From Saprospiraceae bacterium (GTDB taxonomy: Bacteria > Bacteroidota > Bacteroidia > Chitinophagales > Saprospiraceae): a DNA stretch of 61,659 nt. The notes beneath the pieces are model-generated. The model worked only from the letters and a program-made list of their open reading frames with translations. It did not search any database and was not told the origin of the DNA. Location of the stretch: the NCBI GenBank assembly GCA_020848995.1, contig JADLHA010000007.1:1-61659 (forward strand), in the 5' to 3' direction. The position numbers were made by a program, and so were the translations under genes. Positions within the stretch are counted from its first letter, which is position 1. Every line of letters starts with the position of its first letter. Below, in pieces: positions 11,301 through 17,221 of this stretch.

Positions 11301-14300
11301 GTCATTATTGTTGCTGAGGATTGTTGCGGAAACGTGACGAAAAGGCGCGTTGCAGTCAATGTTGCCGACAATACTCCGCCGAATGCGGTTTGTGACCAAC
11401 GAACAATCGTAAGTTTGACAGGCAACCAAAGCCCGAATGAGAATTTTGGGAAAATCTTTGCCCGTGATTTTGATCAGGGCAGTTTCGATAACTGCTCGCC
11501 CCATGTATTCTTTAAAGTGATCCGCATGGAGCACCTTCGCGGAACAAACAATGGCAGCAACGCTGCCCAAGCTGATGACGGCGCCAATTGTGCCGGCGTC
11601 AACGGCGACGATAATGCGATACTTGAAGGCAACCAGATCTATTTTGACGATCACGTCAAATTCTGCTGCAGCGACGTTGGCAACACCATTCTGGTCGTCT
11701 TGCGGGTTTTTGATGTGGAGCCCGGAGATGGCCCCATTTTCCCTAACCGCATGAATCCGGGTGGCAACCTGTTTAACCGGTTCAGCGATTGCATGATTGA
11801 GGTGGAAGTTCAGGATAAAAGCGTTCCAACCGTTGTGGCTCCGCCAAACATCGTGGTAAGTTGTTGGTTCTGGTTCGATGTTGACAAACTGACGGATCCT
11901 AACGACCCGACTTTCGGAAGGGTTGTAAACGACCTGACTGCCAGAAAGAAGGTGGTAACGAGAGATCTGGTTTGCCACAATTACTGTTTGCGCAACGACA
12001 TCACGGGATATCCCGGTTTCGTTCCCGGAGCACCACCATCCAACCCACCTGCGTGGAATCGCGCCTGCGCGTTCTACCAGGAACTCTTTGATACTTCCCA
12101 TGCCGATCGCAAATACGAACTAACCTGGGGCTTCGACGGCACCGTATTGGGAGCATGTGGTACCAATTTCAGTATTTCCGTCAACGACAACCGCGAATGC
12201 GGACAGGGACAGCTGACGCGTACCGTCGTAGCACGTGGTCCCAACAACATCAGCGTAACACAAACTCAGACCATCTGGGTGGTAGACTGCGATCCTTTCT
12301 ATATAGACCGCGAAAATGCTTGCAATGGTGAAGACGACATCACCTGGCCAGGCAACTGCACGGGTCAGGCGACAACGATCACCGGATGCGGCGCTGACCT
12401 CAGCCCAGACAATCCGGCTCTTGGCCGCCCAATCGTTGAAAATAACTCGGATGACTTGTGCGCATTGATCAGCATAGAGTACGTAGACGAGGTATTTACC
12501 ATCGAGCCGGATGCATGCTTTAAGGTGCTTCGCCACTGGACCGTCATCGACTGGTGCCAGTACGATCCGAACCTCGATCTAAACAGAGGCCGCTGGGAAT
12601 ACTTGCAAATTATCAAGGTCACCGACAAGATTAAACCAGTGGTCAGCATCAACATCGGTGACTGCGAACCAGCAACCAAGACAAACGGCGTGTGCTATGG
12701 TCATATTACAATGAGTGCTACGGCTACTGACGATTGCAGCCCGCTGGATTGGCTGTTCTACGAATACAAAATCGATGCATTCAACGATGATCAGGGCAAG
12801 TATCCCGGATTTGACTTCATCGTAGGCCCCCTGACGCAGAAGGAGTTCGCAGCTGGCCGCGCTGCCAAATTCAACGACAATCCGCTGGCTGACTTCCCCG
12901 GCAATCCGTTTGACGCAAGCGGAACCTATCCGGTGGGGGTCCACAAGATCTGCTGGCATGTTGAAGACGGTTGCGGAAACGTTGGCATCAACTGCCAGTT
13001 GTTCGAGATTAAGGATTGCAAGGCACCTACGCCCTACTGCCACATTGGGGCCATCACCACGGTCATGCCTTCAAGCCAATGTGTTACGGTCTGGGCAAAA
13101 GACCTCGACGCCGGCAGTTTTGACAACTGTACAGAGAAGGAAGATCTCCGTATCTACTTCGGCGATTACGACAGCGACAGTTTGACGATTTGCTGCGAAG
13201 ATTTTGTAAACAACAAAGTCAATGACGAGTTGATCATTCCAGTGGTCATTTGCGTGGAGGACGAAGAGGGCAATAAAGACTGTTGTGAAACCACACTGGT
13301 TGTTCAGGATCCTCAGGACGTTTGCCCCAACGTAGGTACAGCAGCCCGAATCACCGGGGAGCTCATGACCCTGAACAACGATGGAGCCGCAAACGCCGAT
13401 GTCCAGCTACTCGACCGCCACATCATGATGAAACAAATGAAGACAACCGGAACCGGAAAGTATCTGTTCGGAGACCTCCCGTACGGTGCATCCCAGGAAT
13501 ACGTTGTCAAGCCAGGAAGAGATGATGATCCTCTCAATGGTGTTAGCACAGCAGATATCGTTAAGATCCAGCGCCACATTTTGGGAATAGAAGAACTCGA
13601 CAATCCATACAAACGGATTGCCGCTGATGTCAATCTGAGCAAATCGATCAGTACGTCGGACATTTCTGAAATCCGCAAATTGATCCTTGGCATTAACCCG
13701 AAATTTACCAATTCACCCAGTTGGACGTTCGTTCCGCAGAATTATGTGTTCCCCGACCCCTTGAAACCCTGGAACGCTCCAGACCAAGCGGTAGTACCGG
13801 TAACCGATGCGGTTGACGTCATTCAGAATTTTATTGCTGTTAAGGTGGGTGATGTGACGAACAATGCAAGAGGGAATAACCTGGCAGGAAGTAGCAGCCG
13901 CAATGGTGGGGCTCTCCATCTGGAAATGGGAGGAGACGTATTGAGGGCCGGTGAAGTTCACCGCATTGCTGTCCGGGCGGCTGATTTTAAAGGAATTACT
14001 GGTTATCAGTTCACCTTGCATTTCGATCCGGGAATGTTGCAATACGAAGGGTTCGCTCCTGGTCTGCTTGTATTGGAGGATGCAAATTTTGGAACAAGTC
14101 ATCTGGAGCAGGGCTACTTGTCAACGAGTTGGAACAGCAGTGTTCCTATGAGTGCTACCGGCGATGAGGAACTTTTTGCACTGTACTTCAGGGCATTGGC
14201 CGACGCAAATCCTTCGCGGGTATTTAGCATCGGTTCCGAAGTGACCACCGCGGAGGCATACCGTGCGGATTTGCAAGTTTTGGACGTTTTGCTGAATGTG

Positions 14301-14591
14301 CGCAATCGCGAGGGAGGAGTCGAAAACGCGATGTTCGAACTGTACCAGAATACTCCCAATCCGTTTACAGAAGAAACAGTGATTTCCTACCGGCTTCCCG
14401 AAGCTAGTCCGGTTACCCTGAGTGTCTACAACTTGGGCGGAAAAGTGCTTAGGGTCTTTGAACTCCAGGGGGGCAAGGGGATGAACACAATTAAGCTTAA
14501 CCGTGATGAAATCGGTGCTGCCGGCGTCATGTATTACCAACTCGATGCAGCCGGATTTACGGCAACCCGTAGGATGGCAATCGTCGAGTAA
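2304..14591 (+). CDS. Giant exported modular protein: beta-helix, PKD-like, HYR, dockerin-like, cohesin-like, T9SS sorting domain
   Basis: A 4,095-residue surface or secreted protein. ATG 2304 is chosen over an upstream in-frame TTG at 2226 because it starts a clean signal peptide (KRR, hydrophobic core, cleavage near ASA|Q35). Order of parts: right-handed beta-helix repeats at about 40-803, ending DIGADAG; an Ig-like linker; a second beta-helix at about 941-1431, ending DIGADEF; three Ig-like copies with ASGG-YLW cores (1446-1650); a SprB-like repeat (1651-1733); two 95-residue PKD-like repeats (2044-2233); a HYR domain from about 2309, interrupted by a roughly 165-residue module and resuming to about 2563; a long cysteine-rich DNC-containing region (2660-3670); a carboxypeptidase-regulatory-like segment; paired dockerin-like Ca-binding repeats (about 3745-3797); a cohesin-like domain (3866-3985); and a type IX sorting domain (4008-4095, with NTPNPF). 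Likely exported by T9SS and anchored or released; an adhesin or matrix role is inference. Confidence 0.9.
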   Translation: MKRRQQSSAAGICPVLRIAVISVLFLLTTHSASAQIDVSSSGGAPMGSYATLSAAFDAINAGTHTGTIAILVTGNTTEPAAGAILQASGTGSASYSSILIQPSGGAARTISGAATAGTGLVQLNGADYVTFDGLNTGGNSLTIQNTTVSSTSGTSTIHLQGDATFNTFTNLNVNGAGTMAVGTNGGNFWFGASSVTTGQDNNLISNCKIGPVGTNYPTKGVYSNGTTTTAGQYNSKNTVTNCEIFDYFGTAAQSAGIYITSGSTEWTITNNKFYQTVSKTQTTGSIHAAIQIGSANVDGCVITGNTIGYANAAGTGMYQWVGATTSSRMVGIYLSSHGSTQKTIISNNTIQNISLSGTLGSTTASSAFVGIQISSGWSDCNNNTIGSLDGTKTILIANSSTSTSEVYGIYSSASIAAVTTFNNNSIGAITHSNTNTAACGLVGLRAGSSSLNDLIIEGNTFGNSGAELKTINNSTTASLNGNTVIGIYVLSSIHQIKNNLIRNLTTNNQSTGTSTSSSVQGMYISSAASGSVVSGNTIHSLSNTSPAANAWVNGITISSSTALLTVEKNFIHSLVISGTGSTATINGMYINGGSTRFVNNMIRLGVDAAGNSITSGLAINGINEVGGTVSTFVHNSVYVGGTGVATLSNNTHAINSTRTSGDRKYVNNIFFNARSNSGSTGKHYAIKLGGTGVNPAGLLSNFNDLFANGTGGNVGYYDLADRLTLSDWRTATGQDCNSVSGDPRFVAPNGTASTVDLHIVTTMLLTPIESAGSHDYSETIDFDGQARASLTPVDIGADAGFFLVLDQSGPSISVTPLEGICGTADTALIGVHITDATGVPVMGSLVPRIYYRKNSGAWVSRAGILTSGSATDGYWRFNLVMADVGGIVVGDVIDYFILAQDVSGPPNISSAPACATASDVNTLIISPPAPYTASVKGSISGTFTVGVGGDYTTLTAAVADYNSKCLTGPVVFLLTDAAYPSETFPITINQVPGQSAANTLTIRPSVGNVATISGSSTSCIIRFNGADWVIIDGSNFGGTDRSLTLSNTSTSSSTAVVCVQSLGTALGATHDVIRNCNIIAGSTTVSSIFGIHVAGTTVSTSATGDDNDYLTIQNNSIKKAYYGIYARATATGRNDSLKVLNNSIGANVTADQIGKYGMQLFEADHALISGNEVFNIVGTVTNPTGIRIEAGIVNSSITKNNIHNLFYTGSSGYGGKGIDVATSANANVTISNNFVSKMRGDGWSTFTSDAIVGIRILSPSTGINIYNNSVLLDDLVSRSSSSDVSAALYLHAAASLMNVKNNILINRISNITGTAKAYAMASDAPASAFINIDNNDYYASGPQGVLGRNSAAADMVTLADWRAFTGKDLLSVSVEPEFADTTDLHLPELPENECLNQAGMVIPGIAEDIDGEPRNPSNPDIGADEFDGDDLTITVTETSGTPNDKFICAGSSGTLTVAGGSSHKWNTGETTPAITKAPFITTIYYDSVTVAPGCRVVMYDTLKVLLAPSAAIAPAMSNICAGASQTLTASGGTAYLWDNGSTNPVRIVTPLTSTSYTVTVTGPNGCTGIAVASVGVLPAPVASISASSTVICSGNTSTLTASGGVSYLWSTGATDASIDVSPTSTTTYTVTVTAANGCTDDASITITVLPGVSIAETHVEPSTCFSLDGSINLTVSGQAPFHYNWSTPDGSGLVNGQEDQTGLSVGSYFVTVTSLANYCTATKVISLTGPGNCGGCPSMGSLLVSTGVVCKTTDFTLTATGLAGMGSQYGILFKYSASPLMDPYSGGTTLGIVPNAGLTNGGTTAVLTTAIPSEDSYYLYAILTPTPPSTNCRPSASNNIVVLKCTPEIDDPCACKNNATTLTNGQFNETILINAPSGQSWQVVSSSGLYQSNSPAPPAAPIPIPNGTLFTETALGGGVSNYTLTGVHVDALGYSATFGNGSLTPSLAHTCYYPNPAIVGLTNTYCANDPAVPLVGNAQLGDGSGPASGVGTFTVNGNSTTVFNPAILGPGTHLVVFSFDAADDTPTEEHPGCTQAVSKSVVVNPVPVVNQVANRYLCVGQLSAAIVFTGTPAGAIYQWTRTPAAIGLAATSGSGSVPSFTATNSGNTPLSSTFTVTPYYTNGGITCTGTPMTFVIVVNPTPTVNPVADVQYCHGDLTTAINFSGSAPGTVYNWTRTPESIGLAATSGTNSVPPFTTTNPGTTRITSTFTVTPVFTNGGTSCTGTPITFRISVLPQPVARCKDATLYLDANGQAALTIPDIDNGSTAYTLSLSKEAYDCGNIGTNTVTLTARDSCGKSSSCNATVIVLDTIRPSLWCPKDWTVNLDPGECTRAIVFDEPEATDNCEISVSTATGSIQTTFTSNNQFAGNMFNLTNISGGRITINSMAGNISATVGTNVIVEVYYTPNTYIGKETNPAAWTSLGVANAACAGINQPTLFNIGGLSLNPGETYGIYFHLVNYTAGSIALRYTNGTATYNNGDLSLFAGVGKATPAFTGTTFASRIWNGRINYSKQIIVGAPPTVTQTDNSGYKNGDYFPRGTTCLSFEATDFSGNKSTCEFCITLVDYPNPNAELACHDLIQVSLDENCSATIGADEVLSGGPYRCFEDYRIIVQDWITGAVIDRNASLRGSQVSSQDIGRRLKVTVIDTVTGNSCWSMATVEDKLAPQMVCPSDTCIVCGTSGTSPIFMGTPRVTENCGGYSLSYSDQVEQGGCGAGFEERITRTWVTEDASGNVNTCIQVITVSLATLNSIGVPLDYDDIEAPALACDEKINPTKDYTPHFLPYPYCVDGYLLDSAHWFATGGFLPSPNGDLAGERLPRTLGWNCLDTGLYIGHPSPWPIYWPAHPSWRPNNPVCWGPDEIIQWQGTGYPSGSGCSNLGITFQDVIASIAKPECDAGEIGCYKLLRQWTVMDWCTGEVGGHNQVIKVIDRKGPEILYPDTVTAAMDPWRCLGIWEVPKPWLVDNCSNELHYSVICITGVVTGNELDGFIVSNLERGVNEVIIVAEDCCGNVTKRRVAVNVADNTPPNAVCDQRTIVSLTGNQSPNENFGKIFARDFDQGSFDNCSPHVFFKVIRMEHLRGTNNGSNAAQADDGANCAGVNGDDNAILEGNQIYFDDHVKFCCSDVGNTILVVLRVFDVEPGDGPIFPNRMNPGGNLFNRFSDCMIEVEVQDKSVPTVVAPPNIVVSCWFWFDVDKLTDPNDPTFGRVVNDLTARKKVVTRDLVCHNYCLRNDITGYPGFVPGAPPSNPPAWNRACAFYQELFDTSHADRKYELTWGFDGTVLGACGTNFSISVNDNRECGQGQLTRTVVARGPNNISVTQTQTIWVVDCDPFYIDRENACNGEDDITWPGNCTGQATTITGCGADLSPDNPALGRPIVENNSDDLCALISIEYVDEVFTIEPDACFKVLRHWTVIDWCQYDPNLDLNRGRWEYLQIIKVTDKIKPVVSINIGDCEPATKTNGVCYGHITMSATATDDCSPLDWLFYEYKIDAFNDDQGKYPGFDFIVGPLTQKEFAAGRAAKFNDNPLADFPGNPFDASGTYPVGVHKICWHVEDGCGNVGINCQLFEIKDCKAPTPYCHIGAITTVMPSSQCVTVWAKDLDAGSFDNCTEKEDLRIYFGDYDSDSLTICCEDFVNNKVNDELIIPVVICVEDEEGNKDCCETTLVVQDPQDVCPNVGTAARITGELMTLNNDGAANADVQLLDRHIMMKQMKTTGTGKYLFGDLPYGASQEYVVKPGRDDDPLNGVSTADIVKIQRHILGIEELDNPYKRIAADVNLSKSISTSDISEIRKLILGINPKFTNSPSWTFVPQNYVFPDPLKPWNAPDQAVVPVTDAVDVIQNFIAVKVGDVTNNARGNNLAGSSSRNGGALHLEMGGDVLRAGEVHRIAVRAADFKGITGYQFTLHFDPGMLQYEGFAPGLLVLEDANFGTSHLEQGYLSTSWNSSVPMSATGDEELFALYFRALADANPSRVFSIGSEVTTAEAYRADLQVLDVLLNVRNREGGVENAMFELYQNTPNPFTEETVISYRLPEASPVTLSVYNLGGKVLRVFELQGGKGMNTIKLNRDEIGAAGVMYYQLDAAGFTATRRMAIVE
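8433..9002 (+). repeat. Two tandem 95-codon PKD-like repeats inside the giant gene
   Basis: Unit 1 starts at the Asn codon of VNPVPVVNQVANRYLC (8433) and unit 2 at the matching Asn of VNPTPTVNPVADVQYC (8718). The following segment restarts at the corresponding Leu codon of VLPQPV at 9003, so the period is exactly 285 bp. Shared landmarks in both units are YxWTRTPxxIGLAATSG, STFTVTP and CTGTPxTF. These correspond to the PKD-like modules common in Bacteroidota T9SS cargo. Confidence 0.8.
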
Positions 14592-14627
14592 TTTAAAAAC
14601 GCATCTGTTGAATCAGAACATTGTAAA

Positions 14628-15020
14628 ATGAAGATTATGAAAAGTTATTTTGGAGGACTTTTGATTTTGTTGGCTTTTGTACTTCCTGTGGCCGGCCAAC
14701 AAGGGAATGTTCCGGAATTGGTTGATGTGATTGCCGCAGAGCGCTTGGTTGGCGCCGAATTGCAGAGCATTTCCCTTAAAGTTGACGAAATCATTGGCAA
14801 CGGGGGCAGTCCTGACGAAGCGCTCCGCGATCGGCAATCCCTTTACCGGGACTTGCATGAATTGCTCGCCAGCGGCAGGGTAGGGCTGACGACCTTTTCT
14901 GCTCTTGCCTCACAATGTAACTACCGGGGCTTTAAATCGGATGAGGAAGCCTATCAGGATTTTATTGACGGGCATTGGGATGAGAACCTGACTGAATTGG
15001 TCACGTTGTTGAAGCGTTGA
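14628..15020 (+). CDS. Small secreted protein of unknown function
   Basis: A 130-residue protein with an N-terminal signal peptide (KIMKSYF, then a hydrophobic LLILLAFVLPVAG core, probable cleavage near AGQ|Q). A second ATG three codons in (14637) is an equally good start. The mature part is short, acidic and predicted mainly helical, with a central DRQSLYRDLHELLASGRVGLTTF segment. I recognise no family. It begins 36 bp after the giant gene and is followed by a terminator, so it is probably the last gene of that transcript; a role beside the giant protein is possible but not shown. Confidence 0.65.
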   Translation: MKIMKSYFGGLLILLAFVLPVAGQQGNVPELVDVIAAERLVGAELQSISLKVDEIIGNGGSPDEALRDRQSLYRDLHELLASGRVGLTTFSALASQCNYRGFKSDEEAYQDFIDGHWDENLTELVTLLKR

Positions 15021-15074
15021 TCCCGTAAAGGCCAGCAAATAAGCCGGTTTCCATGGATGCCCTCCTTGGGCTAA

Positions 15075-15117
15075 AGCCCGCTGCCATTACCAGAATTGCA
15101 GCGGGCTGCCTATTTTT
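15075..15117 (+). terminator. Rho-independent terminator after the giant-gene operon
   Basis: A perfect 10-bp inverted repeat AGCCCGCTGC (15075-15084) / GCAGCGGGCT (15098-15107) with a 13-nt loop is followed by GCCTATTTTT. The final T-run overlaps a TATTTTTG promoter-like motif for the next gene. Confidence 0.8.
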
Positions 15118-15118
15118 G
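15111..15118 (+). promoter_or_regulatory. Candidate -7 element (TATTTTTG) overlapping the terminator tail
   Basis: TATTTTTG fits TAnnTTTG and ends 18 bp before the ATG at 15137. The upstream element at 21-bp spacing is TTA (15087-15089) rather than TTG. The same bases form the T-tract of the preceding terminator. Confidence 0.35.
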
Positions 15119-15136
15119 GGTGATTAATGCAGTCTG

Positions 15137-15802
15137 ATGTCCTTTCTGGATAAATTAAAGGCCGTTTTCATCGTTCCTGAGGGCAACAAGGGAAATGGAA
15201 AGAAAAGGGAAGCTGGTAGGGCAGTTCCTGCCCCTTCGTCCAGGGAATTGTCAGAAGCAGAGCGGCAGGCAGCTTTATCCGAAGATTCACAGTCAATGTT
15301 TCTGCAAATGCTTTCGGATGCCCTGGAACAGCAAAACGAGCCGGGATTCGATTACCTGGAATACCGGAAGGCCCTTCGCTCTGTTCAGGCTTTGGGCAAT
15401 CTGGACGAGGCGGGGTGTTACCGGACGGCATTTGCTGCAGCACAGGCACTCAATGTTACTGCCCCAAAACTCATCGACGCAGCCAGGCGATATGTGGGAA
15501 TCCTCGAACTGGAATTTCAAAAGTTCGAACAAACCGCACAGCAGTTCCTGGAAGCTGAGACTACCAAAAATGAACGCCTGGCAGAGCAGTTGCGCAGGAG
15601 TATCCAGGAAAAGGAAAAGGCCATTGAAACCCTGCAAAAGGAGCTCGACGAAGCAAAGCTTCAGCTTTCCGGGTCTGAAGGCGAGTTGGATTCAGCCAAA
15701 GCAAAGGTTGAGGTCAACAAGCGCGGATTTTCCCACGTCTACCAGCAGCTTTCCGGCCAAATACAGGCAGACATTCAAAACATGGAGCGCTATTTAAGCT
15801 GA
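15137..15802 (+). CDS. Coiled-coil protein of unknown function (module gene 1)
   Basis: A 221-residue cytoplasmic-looking protein with no signal peptide or membrane segment. The N-terminal 50 residues are basic and low-complexity (GKKREAGRAVPAP). Residues about 70-125 are helical, with a repeated-helix look (YRKALRSVQALGNLDEAGCYRTAFAAAQ). Residues about 130-200 form a long charged coiled coil (ETTKNERLAEQLRRSIQEKEKAIETLQKELDE). The tail (FSHVYQQLSGQIQADIQ) looks conserved in style. I do not recognise a family. It lies 25 bp upstream of a membrane-anchored coiled-coil gene on the same strand, so the two probably form an operon and may interact through their coiled coils (inference). Confidence 0.7.
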   Translation: MSFLDKLKAVFIVPEGNKGNGKKREAGRAVPAPSSRELSEAERQAALSEDSQSMFLQMLSDALEQQNEPGFDYLEYRKALRSVQALGNLDEAGCYRTAFAAAQALNVTAPKLIDAARRYVGILELEFQKFEQTAQQFLEAETTKNERLAEQLRRSIQEKEKAIETLQKELDEAKLQLSGSEGELDSAKAKVEVNKRGFSHVYQQLSGQIQADIQNMERYLS

Positions 15803-15827
15803 TGATTTCCTTAACATTGCCTGGCAT

Positions 15828-16844
15828 ATGAGCAAAATTGCAAAGAGCTTCTGGAAGAGACCGGAAGGCGTTACTGGAGCCCTGGTACTGGGTGGACTCA
15901 TCGGAGGAGGCGCATTTCTTCTGTCAAAAGGCATTCCGTTCCTGGTAAAGATGATGGCGAGCACCTTGTCTTTTGCCGCAATGCTGGCAGTACTTGGTGT
16001 CATCCTCTACATCGCTCTTGACCCCAAAATGCGAGCGCTCATCTTCTATGCTTATAAATCCGCAATGCGGTGGATTACCTCCCTGTTTATCAAAATTGAC
16101 CCCATCGATATTTTAAAAAACTACGTCGCCGACTTAAAGGATAATCTGGGAAAAATGAATCGCCAGATCACCCGGTTGAGAAGCCAGATGCACGTATTGC
16201 GCGAACAGATCCACCAGAACACTCGGCAGATTGACGATAGCCTCGGGGAAGCAGAAAGGGCAAGACAAGGCAACCAGCAAAAGGTCCTCGTGTTAAAATC
16301 GCGGCAGGCGGGCCGGCTTAAGGAGTCTAACTACAGACTGGAAGACTTATACGCCAAGATGCAGGTGCTTTACAGAATATTGGTTCGGATGTACGAACAT
16401 TCGGAAATTCTCGCGGAAGACATCAACAGTCAGGTCAGCATCAAAGAACAGGAGCGGGCGGCAATACGCGCCAGCCACTCGGCCATGAAATCTGCTATGA
16501 GCGTTATTTCAGGCGATAAAGACAAACGGGCAATTTTTGAAGAATCGCTGGAAGTCCTCGCAAACGACATCAGCGGGAAAGTGGGAGAGATGGAGCAGTT
16601 TATGGAGGTCTCTGAAAACTTTATGGCTTCGGTCGACCTCCAAAATGGGGTGTTTGAGGAGGAGGGTCTGAAAATGCTCGAAAAATGGGAAAAAGAGGGC
16701 ATTTCCAGTTTGTTGGGTGAGGAGAAGAGGGAATTGGTCAGTACAGATACCACGCTTCAGCTTCCAGATGCTCCAACCGGTGAGGAATTGCCATCCTCTG
16801 CCGAGCTGAAGAGCCGTTACGAAGAGCTGTTCCGCAAACCTTGA
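15828..16844 (+). CDS. Membrane-anchored coiled-coil protein of unknown function (module gene 2)
   Basis: A 338-residue protein. Residues about 16-70 hold two hydrophobic segments (GALVLGGLIGGGAFLL and STLSFAAMLAVLGVILYIAL). About 250 residues of mostly helical, charged coiled coil follow (for example MNRQITRLRSQMHVLREQI), and the acidic tail ends SRYEELFRKP. The layout, membrane hairpin plus long coiled coil, resembles scaffold or membrane-stress proteins of the PspA type in shape only; no motif justifies naming it. It follows the coiled-coil gene at 15137 by 25 bp. Its TGA stop lies inside the TTGA target duplication of the mobile element that starts at 16845, so the insertion left the reading frame intact. 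Confidence 0.7.
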   Translation: MSKIAKSFWKRPEGVTGALVLGGLIGGGAFLLSKGIPFLVKMMASTLSFAAMLAVLGVILYIALDPKMRALIFYAYKSAMRWITSLFIKIDPIDILKNYVADLKDNLGKMNRQITRLRSQMHVLREQIHQNTRQIDDSLGEAERARQGNQQKVLVLKSRQAGRLKESNYRLEDLYAKMQVLYRILVRMYEHSEILAEDINSQVSIKEQERAAIRASHSAMKSAMSVISGDKDKRAIFEESLEVLANDISGKVGEMEQFMEVSENFMASVDLQNGVFEEEGLKMLEKWEKEGISSLLGEEKRELVSTDTTLQLPDAPTGEELPSSAELKSRYEELFRKP

Positions 16845-17074
16845 GGGCACTTCTAAAAACCCCCTCTTGCGCCAGCCAGCCCGCACAGGCTCAAGCGCTC
16901 AATGAATTTAGCCTCACAATACTTCGTTGCAGCTCAGTCAGTTATCGGTCCACATAGCTTCCTTCGCTGCGCCTCGGCTTGTTTTGCTAAATTCATTCTG
17001 GCATCAACAGGGAGTGAAGAGAGGCAGCCCTTTTCATTCTGGCATCAAAATGGAGTTTTTAGAAGTGCCCTTGA
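16841..17074 (+). mobile_element. MITE-like element, copy A (226 bp plus TTGA target duplication)
   Basis: The element runs 16845-17070 and is bounded by perfect 16-bp terminal inverted repeats, GGGCACTTCTAAAAAC (16845-16860) and its complement (17055-17070). It is flanked by direct TTGA copies (16841-16844 and 17071-17074). Inside there is a 12-bp inverted repeat AATGAATTTAGC (16901-16912) / GCTAAATTCATT (16986-16997) and one and a half 41-bp units, marked by CATTCTGGCATCAA at 16994 and 17035. No convincing coding sequence is present. A second copy lies at the right end of the window in the opposite orientation. The cognate transposase is not in the window; the family is unknown to me. Confidence 0.85.
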
Positions 17075-17221
17075 ATTCCGTCAATTTCAGGCAATGAATG
17101 CAAATGAACATCCAGCTTATCCATCTATTGAGATGGGTGAGCTGACCGTCCGCCCGTGATTTATGAAGTAAAAGCTGCATTGTGGTAATTTTACACCGAA
17201 TATGGTAAGCATTTAAGAGCG

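Noticed and set aside
11013-12101. 362-codon antisense frame within the giant gene
   Set aside because: The plus strand has clear domains and a signal peptide; the antisense product has no recognisable motif and follows from codon bias.
16902-17159. 85-codon open frame inside element A
   Set aside because: It begins within the element, crosses its right end into unrelated flank, and the equivalent frame is not kept in copy B.
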